Notes under the pieces: model-generated
What the model was told of the DNA's origin: nothing
Databases searched by the model: none
What the model saw: only the letters and a program-made list of their open reading frames with translations
In this document: positions 44,631-53,150 of the stretch, in pieces
Layout of the letters: every line of letters starts with the position of its first letter
Position numbering within the stretch: the stretch's first letter is position 1
Origin: an uncultured Verrucomicrobiota bacterium
GTDB lineage: Bacteria > Verrucomicrobiota > Verrucomicrobiia > Opitutales > Intestinicryptomonadaceae
DNA length: 64,000 bases
Reading direction: 5' to 3'
NCBI GenBank assembly: GCA_949283955.1
Contig: CASDUP010000031.1
Span: 62,001 to 126,000 of the forward strand
Position numbers and translations under genes: made by a program

Positions 44631-46325
44631 TTACTTTCGCCTTCTAAGCACCGCAAGGCCGAGAGCCGCCACTCCCAAAAGAGCTGCCATCGCCGCCGGC
44701 TCGGGAATCGCGGTAAATGTGGCGTACAAACTGTTCCCTCCGAGTTCAAGCAGAACATCGTATCCGTCCGCAACCACTTTTATCCTGGACAAATCGTCCT
44801 CTTGCAGGCTGTCATCCGCCCATGTAGCTATAATATACTGCACTCCCGTATCGAGAACAGAACCGCTGAAATCGAAAATCCTCTCTCCGTCTCCAAGAAT
44901 TTCAAATCCACCTGCAAGCTGTATTAGCCCCGTGCCGTCGATGGAAAGATTCTCAGTCTTTATAGTTCCACCCGACCATAACAAATCTTTTCCGAAAACA
45001 TGAGCGTAGGAATCCGATTTTGCCGCGGAGTTTGTTATAATTTCAAGCGTTCCCCCGGAGATTTCAATATCGCCCATCTGGCTTACTTCGGCATTAGCCA
45101 TGTGGAGAGCAAGAGTTCCGCTTATGATCTCTATCCCTCCTTTAATGCCTCCGTTGGTGCCCGCCCAAGTATTGTTTAACTCCTGGCGGGAATCCTCGGC
45201 GCCCTTCATTACAATCTTCATCGTAAAGTTGGAAGCCTCTTCATCTCCATAACCTCCTTCGAACTTGCACGAAGTTCCCGCAGCGTTCGTGAAGATTATC
45301 GTGGCGCTTCCGCTGGCTCCGCCTGTGGCGTAGAAATTTCCAAGACCGTTTAGACCTCCTATGCTGTAAATGGAATTGTATGTTCCATATTCGGTGTAAG
45401 TTTGGCTTATATTGAAGAATATGTTCGGCTGGTTCTTGCCGTCTCCGTAAAAATTGATAACTCCGTCTATCTTGAGATCCACCCCTTCGCCGTAATAGTA
45501 CTCTTTATCAAAGTTTATCTGATCCTGCGTCCTGTTGAGTTCTTTGCAGACATTCCAAATGGAATGCGTCTCGCCGTACATATTGTAGTCGCCTTTTACC
45601 GTCAGCGAGTGAAGGACAGCCGGAATCTTTGAACCGTTGCTTCCGAAGTTCAAATTTCCCGCCCAAGAGAGAGCATCTTCGCTGCCTACGGTGACGTCGC
45701 CGTTTATAATGACAGACAAGCGATATGCCGCGTTGTCCGCCTGGCTCGTTATATTTACGGTATTCGACATGTAGTCGAGATTTGCCACATACGAAAGATT
45801 GTTAACCTCCAAAGTCCTAATGCTATAAAGAGTATCCCTTACTTCCTGAGTGGTCCATATTGACGCATCTACATTTTTGGTATCGGTGGCGTTTTCCTTT
45901 TCTCCGTATCCCCATCCTGAAGCTGCGGTATTGTTGTTCTGCGCATAAAAATTTACGTTCTTGTTGGATACGTTTTGGAAGGTCAGATTACCGATTTTCG
46001 TGTAATACGAATTTATGCCCCAGTTGGGCATTCTCGAGGTATGGGCGCCCAAAACCGTCGTGGCATAATTGTAGTCGTATATCACGTCAAAGCCCTCCGT
46101 GAAGGTCCCGTCCTCCTGAATGTGCGCCATCGGAGCATCGAAAGCGTCTGTGACGGCTGTTATTTCCCCGCCGTCGACCTGCTTGTGCCAGGCGGTTTTA
46201 TCATACATAAGACCTGTCCATTGATTTACCGTGGGAGCAAACCAATAAACCGTCGAAGCTTGGGCCATGCTAAACGCAAAGAGCGCCGCGCCCAAGCACG
46301 CAATCCATTTTTCTTTTGTTTTCAT
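44631..46325 (-). CDS. PEP-CTERM-sorted extracellular beta-rich protein
   Basis: 564 residues. Signal peptide to AQAS (about 23). The body is rich in Gly, Asn, Thr and Ser with passenger-like repeats (GGIEIISGTLALHMANAEVSQMGDIEISGGTLEI), suggesting a beta-helix. The last 28 residues are the sorting signal: IPEPAAMAALLGVAALGLAVLRRRK, that is PEP, a membrane helix and a basic tail. Such tails are cut by exosortase and direct proteins to the cell surface or exopolysaccharide. No exosortase gene lies in the window. The leader holds a long inverted repeat. Confidence 0.88.
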   Translation of the reverse strand: MKTKEKWIACLGAALFAFSMAQASTVYWFAPTVNQWTGLMYDKTAWHKQVDGGEITAVTDAFDAPMAHIQEDGTFTEGFDVIYDYNYATTVLGAHTSRMPNWGINSYYTKIGNLTFQNVSNKNVNFYAQNNNTAASGWGYGEKENATDTKNVDASIWTTQEVRDTLYSIRTLEVNNLSYVANLDYMSNTVNITSQADNAAYRLSVIINGDVTVGSEDALSWAGNLNFGSNGSKIPAVLHSLTVKGDYNMYGETHSIWNVCKELNRTQDQINFDKEYYYGEGVDLKIDGVINFYGDGKNQPNIFFNISQTYTEYGTYNSIYSIGGLNGLGNFYATGGASGSATIIFTNAAGTSCKFEGGYGDEEASNFTMKIVMKGAEDSRQELNNTWAGTNGGIKGGIEIISGTLALHMANAEVSQMGDIEISGGTLEIITNSAAKSDSYAHVFGKDLLWSGGTIKTENLSIDGTGLIQLAGGFEILGDGERIFDFSGSVLDTGVQYIIATWADDSLQEDDLSRIKVVADGYDVLLELGGNSLYATFTAIPEPAAMAALLGVAALGLAVLRRRK

Positions 46326-46342
46326 ATCTTAGTGTGTTCTGG

Positions 46343-46424
46343 GTTGTGTCGAGACATTTTCAGAGAAATAAATTTTCGAGACCAACTATAAACGTCTACC
46401 TCAAAAAACTGACCTCGACACAAC
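46343..46424 (-). repeat. Inverted repeat in the leader of the PEP-CTERM gene
   Basis: Perfect 11-bp arms GTTGTGTCGAG (46343-46353) and CTCGACACAAC (46414-46424) enclose 60 nt, all upstream of the start at 46325. The enclosed part carries two further TCTCGA copies. Folded in RNA, the arms would give a long stem ending 17 nt before the start codon. Confidence 0.6.
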
Positions 46425-46542
46425 GATTTTTCTTTTGTTGCGCACCCATCGTCAAGGAAAAAAACACGACGATTTTGAAAAATTTTTACAAATATGTATA
46501 CAGAGCCTAAACGATTTCCCCTAATCCTGATATTTTCGCTGT

Positions 46543-47532
46543 TCAGGAAGGAACGGAAAGAGTCCGGACTATCGAATTTTTCGGCGCCAAACCGGAAGCC
46601 CATTCGCTGAGATTTTCAAAAGCAATTCTCAACAATCTCCGCCTTGCCTCGAAGGTCGTCCAAGCGTTGTGGGGAGTTATAAAACAGTTTGGAATTCCAA
46701 TCAAGGGATTGCCCTTCGACGGAGGTTCGCTCGATAAAACGTCCAAACCCGCCGCGCCCACTTTTCCGCTTTTTAGCGCGTCCGCAAGCGCCTCTTCGTC
46801 GATAAGTCTCCCCCTGCCCGTGTTTATTATCCAAACTCCGCGGCGCATTTTGGACAAATTTTTAGCATTTATTATTTTTTCCGTTTCGGAGCTTAACAGG
46901 CAATTCAAGCTTATTATATCCGACGTTTCAAACAAGTCGTCGCGCGAAACAAAGCGGACTGCTCCTTCCGAAAGCCCCGCCTTTCTGCTTGGAGAAAACG
47001 CCACTACTTTCATTCCAAACGCCGACGCTATCTCCGCCACCTTGCGCCCTATTTTTCCGAACCCCAAAATTCCGATGCTCTTTCCGGCCAGCTCCACCTG
47101 AGGGGTAAGGCAAAAGCACATGGAATCTCTCCACTCCCCCCTGTTGACCGCCTCCGCGTGAGTCTGCACTCTGTTGGAAATGTTGAGTATGTGCGCAAAC
47201 ACCTCCTGCGCGACCGAATCCGTGCCGTACGACGGAACATTTGTCACCTCCACTCCCCTCGACGCCGCCTCTTTGAGGTCGACATTGTTGTATCCTGTAG
47301 CCAACACTCCTACGTACCTGAGGCGGGGAAGAGCCGAAAATTGCTCGGCAAAAAACGGAACCTTGTTTGTCAAGACTGCGTCCGCGCCGGCTGCCCTCTC
47401 CACTATTTTGTCTTTCGGAGTGTTGCCGTAAACGACAAGCTCCCCAAGCTTTTCAAAGTCGCTCCAGCCGAGATCGTCCATTGCGGCCGTCTTCCCGTCC
47501 ATCACGACGATTTTTAACCCGTTTCTTTCCAT
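46543..47532 (-). CDS. D-2-hydroxyacid dehydrogenase (glycerate dehydrogenase-like)
   Basis: 329 residues. The NAD-binding fold has ILGFGKIGRKVAEIA (GxGxxG), and the catalytic residues are in place: Arg in NTGRGRLIDEEAL, Glu in SSEPPS, His in TPHNAW. The substrate-side segment VLATGYNNVDLKEA is closest to hydroxypyruvate reductase / glycerate dehydrogenase. It reduces a 2-keto acid to a D-2-hydroxy acid. Single gene, divergent from the HAD phosphatase gene; a joint role in glycolate/glycerate salvage is possible but unproven. Confidence 0.87.
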   Translation of the reverse strand: MERNGLKIVVMDGKTAAMDDLGWSDFEKLGELVVYGNTPKDKIVERAAGADAVLTNKVPFFAEQFSALPRLRYVGVLATGYNNVDLKEAASRGVEVTNVPSYGTDSVAQEVFAHILNISNRVQTHAEAVNRGEWRDSMCFCLTPQVELAGKSIGILGFGKIGRKVAEIASAFGMKVVAFSPSRKAGLSEGAVRFVSRDDLFETSDIISLNCLLSSETEKIINAKNLSKMRRGVWIINTGRGRLIDEEALADALKSGKVGAAGLDVLSSEPPSKGNPLIGIPNCFITPHNAWTTFEARRRLLRIAFENLSEWASGLAPKNSIVRTLSVPS

Positions 47533-47630
47533 ACCGGAAGGAATGTTTTCAAGATTTCGATTTTCGGCAAGCTTTCAAAAATTTTTTTGTGGAATTTTTA
47601 AATTCCCCCAACTAAACAGAATCCTTTGAA

Positions 47631-48275
47631 ATGAAATATAGGAATATAATCTGGGATTGGAACGGAACTCTGCTCGACGACCTAAACGAGTGCTTAAGCG
47701 TGTTGCGCGAGCTGTCCCGAAAGTTTGAAATGAAAATGGTCGATAAAGACGAGTACCGGGACAACTTTGGATTTCCCGTATCAAATTTCTATATAAAGTA
47801 CGGATTCGATCCAAAAAAATATTCTTTCGCGGAAACTGCACGGATTTTTTCCGAGCTGTACGAAAAGCTTAGACCATCTTGTCCCCTGCAATCCGGAGCT
47901 ATGGAAACTCTGCGCGCGCTAAGTTGCGAAAACGCCCGGCAAAGCATAGTGTCGGCGTACGAGGACTCCAAACTAAAAGACTCCGTAAGGGAAAGGGGAA
48001 TAGAAAAATATTTTGAAAAGATTTCCGGGCTTTCCGACAATACCGCCTCGTCGAAAGTTAAGCTTGCCATATCGCACGCCAAAAGCCTCGGAGCAGACCC
48101 GAAAGAGACTGTCGTGATAGGGGACACTCTCCACGATTCGGAATCCGCCGAAGCCATAGGGGCAAGTTGCGTGTTGATTTCTTGCGGTCACCAATCCGAA
48201 AAGGTTTTAAAAAAATCCGGAAGAAAAATATTCAAAGGACACTCGGAACTGCTGAAATTTCTCCTCTCCGACTAA
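47631..48275 (+). CDS. HAD-family phosphatase, phosphoglycolate phosphatase-like
   Basis: 214 residues. Motif I is IIWDWNGTLLDD (usual DxDGTLxD, here DWNGTL with the nucleophile Asp and Asn at the acid-base position), motif II SIVSAYED with a Ser, a Lys in the SSKVKLAISHA segment, and motif IV VIGDTLHDSE. The cap is a short helical bundle (about 20-80). The Asn in DWN is known in some phosphoglycolate phosphatase-like proteins but can change the turnover. Dephosphorylates a small phosphate ester, probably. Confidence 0.82.
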   Translation: MKYRNIIWDWNGTLLDDLNECLSVLRELSRKFEMKMVDKDEYRDNFGFPVSNFYIKYGFDPKKYSFAETARIFSELYEKLRPSCPLQSGAMETLRALSCENARQSIVSAYEDSKLKDSVRERGIEKYFEKISGLSDNTASSKVKLAISHAKSLGADPKETVVIGDTLHDSESAEAIGASCVLISCGHQSEKVLKKSGRKIFKGHSELLKFLLSD

Positions 48276-48851
48276 CGAGAGACAGTTTTAAAAAAATAGA
48301 CCGGAATTTTCCTCGTCCACAAACGCCGGCTGGGATTTAAGCAGTTTTCTCAAAATGCGGAACATGGAGGAATCGCAAGAAGATGCGGGCGCCTTTTGCG
48401 ATGCCGCTATAATCCGTCAAATATGGCGTATTTCCGAAGTATCGAATATCCCATAAAAATTTTCCCGATTAAACAAACTATCTAAATTGTCACCCATTTC
48501 GAAAAATAATACCTCTTCAAAAAACGCAGCCCTTCCAATAAAATATAATTCTAACAGCCTTCGCGAGCACAGCCCGCAAGCAATCGAATAAAAAGAGCTT
48601 CCCCTCCCCCGCAAACAATCAAAAACAATTCTATCTGGTTCCGGAAAAATCGCTATTCTTTTCCACACGGCAAATTGGAAATGAAAATCCCCGCTTGAAC
48701 CGCAAAAAAAATTCAATCGGAAAAGCGAAAATTAAACTAGTTCCCTTTTTTAGCCCTGGCCGGTGCTCCAAAAAAATTTTCGGTTCGCGCCACAGAAAAG
48801 TATCTTCTCTGCAAATCCGCTCGGATTTACAAAGCCCGAAACGAAGCCAAA
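48276..48851. other. Intergenic stretch, no gene supported
   Basis: 576 bp between two convergent genes (HAD phosphatase and metF). A minus-strand frame at 48417-48716 encodes 99 residues with no motif, no start context and odd Phe/Cys content. I see no hairpin strong enough to call a terminator, and no repeats. Confidence 0.45.
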
Positions 48852-49736
48852 CTATCCCCTGACAAATTTCGCAAGCTCAAGGGCGCTCTCTGCCCTGTTT
48901 AAAATATAGAGATGTATCCCGTCGACTCCGCGGGATATCAATTCCTCTATCTGGACGCGCGTCCAATCTCTTCCGATTCTTCTTGCCTCATCGTCGGTGC
49001 GCGCCGCCGACATTTTATCTACTAGAGCCGCGGGAATTTCGCTCGAGCTCATGCGCTTAAAATTGTCGAGCTGCTTCAACGACAGCGGAGGCAAAAGCCC
49101 CGCGACTATGGGAACAAAAATTCCGGCCTTTCTGCATTTCTTTACGAATTCGAAAAAATGCGAATTATCGAAAAACATCTGTGTGACTATCATGTCGGCT
49201 CCTTTGTCGACCTTCTCCCTTAGGAACGCAATATCGGAGCCTATTGATGGAGCCTCCGGGTGCTTCTCGGGATAACCCGCGCAGCCGATTCCAAACTCGG
49301 GAAAATCGCTCGATATGAATTCTATCAACTCCGAAGCGTGCGCAAAACCGTCCGGGCACGGAGCAAAATTCGCCTCTCCTTTTGGGGGATCTCCCCTCAG
49401 AGCCATTACGTTGTCGAATCCCTCGCTTTGAAAATTCTCCAAAATCGACCGTATCTGGTCCCGCGAATGCCCGCAACAGGCCAAGTGTGGCATTACCTCG
49501 AAACCGAAGTCCCTTTTTAGTTTTAACCCGTACTCGAGAGTCCTTCCCCTTGTGGACCCCCCCGCCCCGTATGTTATGGAAACGTAATCCGGACGCGCCT
49601 CCGACAAAGCCTCCGCCGTCTTCAGAATAAGACGCGCCCCCTCCTCCGTTTTCGGGGGAAAAAACTCCACGGAAAACACGGTTTTATCCTTCGAAAATTT
49701 ATCCGATATTTTGTTTCCGACTTTCGACATCTCCAT
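48852..49736 (-). CDS. metF: 5,10-methylenetetrahydrofolate reductase
   Basis: 294 residues from MEMSKVGNK; another ATG is two codons downstream. FSVEFFPPKTEEGA is the N-terminal strand with the catalytic Glu, YVSITYGAGGSTR binds FAD, LACCGHSRDQI and NVMALRGDPPKGE are diagnostic, as is the ADMIVTQMFFDN segment. It makes 5-methyl-THF for methionine synthesis, feeding the metK-ahcY cycle encoded 12 kb away. It follows the LOG gene by 89 bp on the same strand. Confidence 0.95.
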   Translation of the reverse strand: MEMSKVGNKISDKFSKDKTVFSVEFFPPKTEEGARLILKTAEALSEARPDYVSITYGAGGSTRGRTLEYGLKLKRDFGFEVMPHLACCGHSRDQIRSILENFQSEGFDNVMALRGDPPKGEANFAPCPDGFAHASELIEFISSDFPEFGIGCAGYPEKHPEAPSIGSDIAFLREKVDKGADMIVTQMFFDNSHFFEFVKKCRKAGIFVPIVAGLLPPLSLKQLDNFKRMSSSEIPAALVDKMSAARTDDEARRIGRDWTRVQIEELISRGVDGIHLYILNRAESALELAKFVRG

Positions 49737-49825
49737 GCTTTTTGGAACATACTTCCAAGAACGAGGCAAATTGCAAACGAAAAGAGCCCGAAACGCCGAA
49801 CACTCCCCGCCTACGCAAAACCGCG

Positions 49826-50701
49826 CTATTCGCAAAGCCTATTCACGCCCTTCGGAAGCCTCTTGTTGAGTTCGCCAGTTATGTAGTCGTAGGCCTCCTC
49901 AACGGAATCGGCAAAGCGGAAGAATCCCAGATCCTCGTTTCTTATCACTCCCGTCTTGACCAAAAAAGGAAAGTCGACCGCTTTCTCCCAAAACTTTCTT
50001 CCGAACAAAACCGTCGGTATGTAGTTTGGAGTCTTGCGGGTTTTCATCAAAGTGAACACTTCGAAAAATTCGTCGAAAGTGCCCGTTCCGCCCGGGAAAA
50101 CGACCAATGCCTTAGCAAAAAACAAAAGCCAAAATTTCCTCATCAAAAAATAATTGAAATTCACCCATACTCCCTTCGCGACAAAGTCGTTTCTCCGTTG
50201 CTCGTCGGGTATGTGTATAGTAGCCCCCACCGTCTTGGCGCCGGCGGTATACGCTCCCCTGTTCGCCGCCTCCATTATTCCAGGGCCTCCTCCCGTCATT
50301 ATGTAATACTTGTGTTCCGGGGGCAAATCGAGACAGTTGGACCACTCTTGAAGCCTCCGGGCAAGATCCTCCGCCGCCTCGTAATATTTGGACATTTCCA
50401 CGTCCATTTTCAGCCTCTCGAGTGTATCCTTCGGCGCCTTGCGCTTAATCGCGTCCTCGTACGCCGACTTCGCTTCGCCTTCGGGCTTTATCTGCGCCGA
50501 CCCGAAAAACGTTATGGTGTTTTGAACCCCCTCCGATTGGAACACGAACGCCGGCATCAGCAAATCGCGCTGAATCCTCATCAGGCGCTCCGACATATTT
50601 TCAAAAATTCCCTCTATCGGCTGATCGTAATCGTCCAATTTTCCGTCGGGAACTTTTTTCAAAATTTTCGAATTTTTTTTCGGCGAAATTTTCTTTCCCA
50701 T
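49826..50701 (-). CDS. LOG-family protein (nucleoside 5'-monophosphate phosphoribohydrolase-like)
   Basis: 291 residues. The Rossmann-like core has ITFFGSAQIKPEG, YYIMTGGGPGIMEAANRGA and the signature VFPGGTGTFDEFFEVFTL (PGGxGTxxE), followed by TRKTPNYIPTVLFGRKFW. Family members cleave the N-glycosidic bond of nucleoside monophosphates; older annotations call them lysine decarboxylases. It has an 85-residue N-terminal extension that is Lys-rich at the very start. Located directly upstream of metF. Confidence 0.88.
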   Translation of the reverse strand: MGKKISPKKNSKILKKVPDGKLDDYDQPIEGIFENMSERLMRIQRDLLMPAFVFQSEGVQNTITFFGSAQIKPEGEAKSAYEDAIKRKAPKDTLERLKMDVEMSKYYEAAEDLARRLQEWSNCLDLPPEHKYYIMTGGGPGIMEAANRGAYTAGAKTVGATIHIPDEQRRNDFVAKGVWVNFNYFLMRKFWLLFFAKALVVFPGGTGTFDEFFEVFTLMKTRKTPNYIPTVLFGRKFWEKAVDFPFLVKTGVIRNEDLGFFRFADSVEEAYDYITGELNKRLPKGVNRLCE

Positions 50702-50717
50702 AATTTTTACCAGCGTT

Positions 50718-50742
50718 AAAAAAGCGCGCCGAACGGCGCGCC
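50718..50742 (-). terminator. Terminator of the IPT lipoprotein gene
   Basis: GCGCGCC / GGCGCGC with a GAAC centre and a T6 run on the minus strand, 6 bp past the stop. Confidence 0.85.
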
Positions 50743-50747
50743 AAAAT

Positions 50748-51731
50748 TTACTTGTTTTTTTGCTTCGCGGAAGAGTCTATCTTTTCCGCGCCCTTCGTCA
50801 GTTCGGCCCCTTCCGACTTCGCCGCCGCGACTTTTACGTCCACTACGGTTTCGTCGAATCCGTCGGCGTTGATGTAAAGCTTCCCTACGCCTTCGAGGGC
50901 TCCTTTCAACGGAACGCTCACGGAAGTCCTTCCCTCCGGAACCACCACCTCTGGCATTATAACCGAGCTGGGAATATTCGTCTTAACATCTATTTTGTAC
51001 CCGCCTTTCGGGGCTTTGAAGCCGATGTTAAACATCATGTTTACAAAGTCTCCGCTTTCGATGGAAACCTCGGTCGGAGCCACTTCCAGTTTGGAGGAAT
51101 CCACTCTGAACTGCCCGAGCCACATTTCGCCTTTTTGCCCGACCAGGTCCACGTCGTAGTTCTTGCCTCCCTTAAGCGGAGGAACGATAAATTTCAGAGT
51201 CGAGCGGGAGACATACTGAACGTCCGCCTCTTTTCCTCCTATAAAAATTTTGTCCTCTTCGTTAAAACCCCTTCCGAGAACAATAATCTCCGAACCCACC
51301 GTTCCCCTTTCGTTTTGCATAGTCACAACGTAGCGGGTGGTCGGCTCCAACACGTAAACTACCGGACTCTTAAGCTCTATTTCCTTTACCCCGTTGGATC
51401 CCATGTCGGCCTTGTACCTAAGCATGAAATAGTATTTCGCCTCGGTGCGATTGGGAGGCATTTTGTAGTCGTACTCGTAAACCCTGTCGAGGCTCATGCT
51501 TTCGACGGGCTTCATGGGAATAATTTGTTCGTCTATTACTATCAACGGCTCGATGCTGTCGTTGACGACATATCCGTCGTTTATGTGGGCGCTCATGGTT
51601 AGTGTGTATGTGCGCGAAGAATTTTCCGGAACGCGCTCGGGAGTCAGATTTGTCAGCCCCGAACATCCCGCCCCGAAAACCAACGCAAGGGACGCCGCAA
51701 AATTAACGATAAATTTTTTTGCCTTGTTCAT
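50748..51731 (-). CDS. Lipoprotein with IPT/TIG-like domain, function unknown
   Basis: 327 residues from MNKAKKFIV. ALVFGAGCSG gives a lipobox-like site (Cys23). Residues about 24-135 form an Ig-like strand region (TYTLTMSAHINDGYVVNDSIEP, YYFMLRYKADMG). The segment GTVGSEIIVLGRGFNEEDKIFIGGKEADVQYVSRSTLKFIVPP is a textbook IPT/TIG domain, followed by another Ig-like part and a Lys/Ala/Ser tail. Such lipoproteins bind polysaccharide or other proteins at the outer membrane. It is divergent from hemW with only 46 bp between the start codons. Confidence 0.75.
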   Translation of the reverse strand: MNKAKKFIVNFAASLALVFGAGCSGLTNLTPERVPENSSRTYTLTMSAHINDGYVVNDSIEPLIVIDEQIIPMKPVESMSLDRVYEYDYKMPPNRTEAKYYFMLRYKADMGSNGVKEIELKSPVVYVLEPTTRYVVTMQNERGTVGSEIIVLGRGFNEEDKIFIGGKEADVQYVSRSTLKFIVPPLKGGKNYDVDLVGQKGEMWLGQFRVDSSKLEVAPTEVSIESGDFVNMMFNIGFKAPKGGYKIDVKTNIPSSVIMPEVVVPEGRTSVSVPLKGALEGVGKLYINADGFDETVVDVKVAAAKSEGAELTKGAEKIDSSAKQKNK

Positions 51732-51777
51732 AAGATTTTTTATATTGCCTTCCTTCATATATAATAAGTTCACGTCC

Positions 51778-52908
51778 ATGCAAGATATTTCACACGGAGT
51801 TTATCTGCACGTTCCGTTCTGCGCCAGAACCTGCGCCTACTGCAAGTTTTACAAGCGCGCTCCCTCCTCTTCCGATATGGAAGCCTACATAGATGCTCTC
51901 TCCCTTGAAGTCGGAAGGTTTTTAGATTCTCCGAATAGCTCAGCAAAAATAGACACCATGTTTTGGGGGGGAGGAACGCCGTCGTGCCTTTCCGAAAGGC
52001 ATATAGAAAAAATAGCGAAAATTCTCGAGCCGCTCAAGCCGACTTTGGAATGGACGGTGGAAGTCGCCCCATCTACGGCTTCGGAGAGCAAGCTGAAGCT
52101 TTTGAGAGAGCTGGGCGTAGATAGGATATCCGTTGGGATCCAGAGTTTCAACGAAAAGACTCTAAAATCCCTCGGCAGGCCGCACTCCGAAAAATCCGCG
52201 CTTTTGACTCTCGAGAGGGCGTATTCCGCCGGATTTCCAAAACTTGGCATAGACTTGATTTTCGGAGCCCCGGAACAGACTCTTCCCGAATGGGAATCCG
52301 ATTTGAAGCGCGCTTCCGAACTCCCCATAAACCATCTGAGCACCTACTGCCTGGAATTTGAAAGTTCGACTTCATGTTGCGGAGGAATAGCAAAGGGCGA
52401 CTACGACAAGTTGGAAAGAGAGGGTGAGTTTTTGAACGCAACCATGTCCGAATTGCCCGAACTCGGATTTCCTCAATACGAAATTTCAAACTATGCCAAA
52501 CCGGGCTTTGAGTGTCTCCACAACATCTCCACGTGGAAAATGTTTTCGTGGAGGGGATTTGGGCCGGCGGCCGCCTCGCAGTGGTCTGGCAAAAGATTTC
52601 GGAATAAGCCCGACATGGAAATCTGGAGAACGTCCCAGATAAACGGAGACGACAGCTGCCTTGAGGACCTCGTGGAACTAGACGACGAAGAATTGTTTTC
52701 TAGCGCCCTAATATTCGGTCTTAGAATGAGGGAGGGAGTGGATATTTCAGAGATTGCGAAAAGATTTCCCAGCGCCAATCCGGAAAAATACGAAGCATCT
52801 CTTGAGTTTTTGGAATCGAAGAACCTTGTCGCCAGGGAGGGTCCGCGCGTCAGGTTGACGAGGGAGGGCGTTTTTGTAGCGGATTCTGTGGCCGTAGAGC
52901 TATTGTAA
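51778..52908 (+). CDS. hemW: Radical SAM haem chaperone HemW-like
   Basis: 376 residues from MQDISHGVYLHVPFCARTC; upstream frame lies inside the divergent gene. The radical-SAM Cys motif is CARTCAYC, with the extra Cys of HemW replaced by Lys-Phe (CAYCKFYK). GGGTPSCL binds SAM, VEVAPSTASESKLKLLRELGVDRISVGIQSF and GIDLIFGAPEQT are standard, and HNISTW plus GFGPAAAS in the C-terminal part match the family. It delivers haem in Escherichia coli. Identification over the related HemN rests on size and the N-terminal motif. Confidence 0.88.
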   Translation: MQDISHGVYLHVPFCARTCAYCKFYKRAPSSSDMEAYIDALSLEVGRFLDSPNSSAKIDTMFWGGGTPSCLSERHIEKIAKILEPLKPTLEWTVEVAPSTASESKLKLLRELGVDRISVGIQSFNEKTLKSLGRPHSEKSALLTLERAYSAGFPKLGIDLIFGAPEQTLPEWESDLKRASELPINHLSTYCLEFESSTSCCGGIAKGDYDKLEREGEFLNATMSELPELGFPQYEISNYAKPGFECLHNISTWKMFSWRGFGPAAASQWSGKRFRNKPDMEIWRTSQINGDDSCLEDLVELDDEELFSSALIFGLRMREGVDISEIAKRFPSANPEKYEASLEFLESKNLVAREGPRVRLTREGVFVADSVAVELL

Positions 52909-52917
52909 TTTTCCGAC

Positions 52918-52951
52918 AAAAAAGCGCGCCCCGCCCGGAGGCGAAGCGCGC
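52918..52951 (-). terminator. Terminator of the feo operon
   Basis: A GC-rich dyad (GCGCGC arms at 52924-52929 and 52946-52951, inner CGCC/GGGCG pairing), followed on the minus strand by T6, 17 bp past the last Feo gene. Confidence 0.7.
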
Positions 52952-52967
52952 CGACCAAACAACGCTT

Positions 52968-53141
52968 CTATGGAACAAATTTTTTCCGCTTCTCTTCCCG
53001 GCATTTCGAATTTCCGCACTTCGAAGCGCAGCAGGACGATCCCCCGCAACACGAACCGGAACATCTGCAAGATTTCCTTAAAAAATAGAACATTGCCGCC
53101 ACCGCGGCAAGCGCCACGCAAACTATTATAAAGACTTCCAT
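52968..53141 (-). CDS. FeoB-associated Cys-rich membrane protein
   Basis: 57 residues, translated by hand from the minus strand: MEVFIIVCVALAAVAAMFYF, then LRKSCRCSGSCCGGSSCC, then ASKCGNSKCREEKRKKFVP. One membrane span at the N-terminus and nine cysteines in total (eight of them in the tail after the span). An AAAGGAAA ribosome-binding site precedes the ATG. It begins 9 bp after feoB and shares its terminator. The small Cys-rich partner is known beside FeoB in many bacteria and may handle iron or assemble the transporter. Confidence 0.85.
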   Translation of the reverse strand: MEVFIIVCVALAAVAAMFYFLRKSCRCSGSCCGGSSCCASKCGNSKCREEKRKKFVP

Positions 53142-53150
53142 TTTTTTCCT

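Noticed and set aside
48417-48716. 99-residue minus-strand frame
   Set aside because: No ribosome-binding site, no motif and atypical composition.
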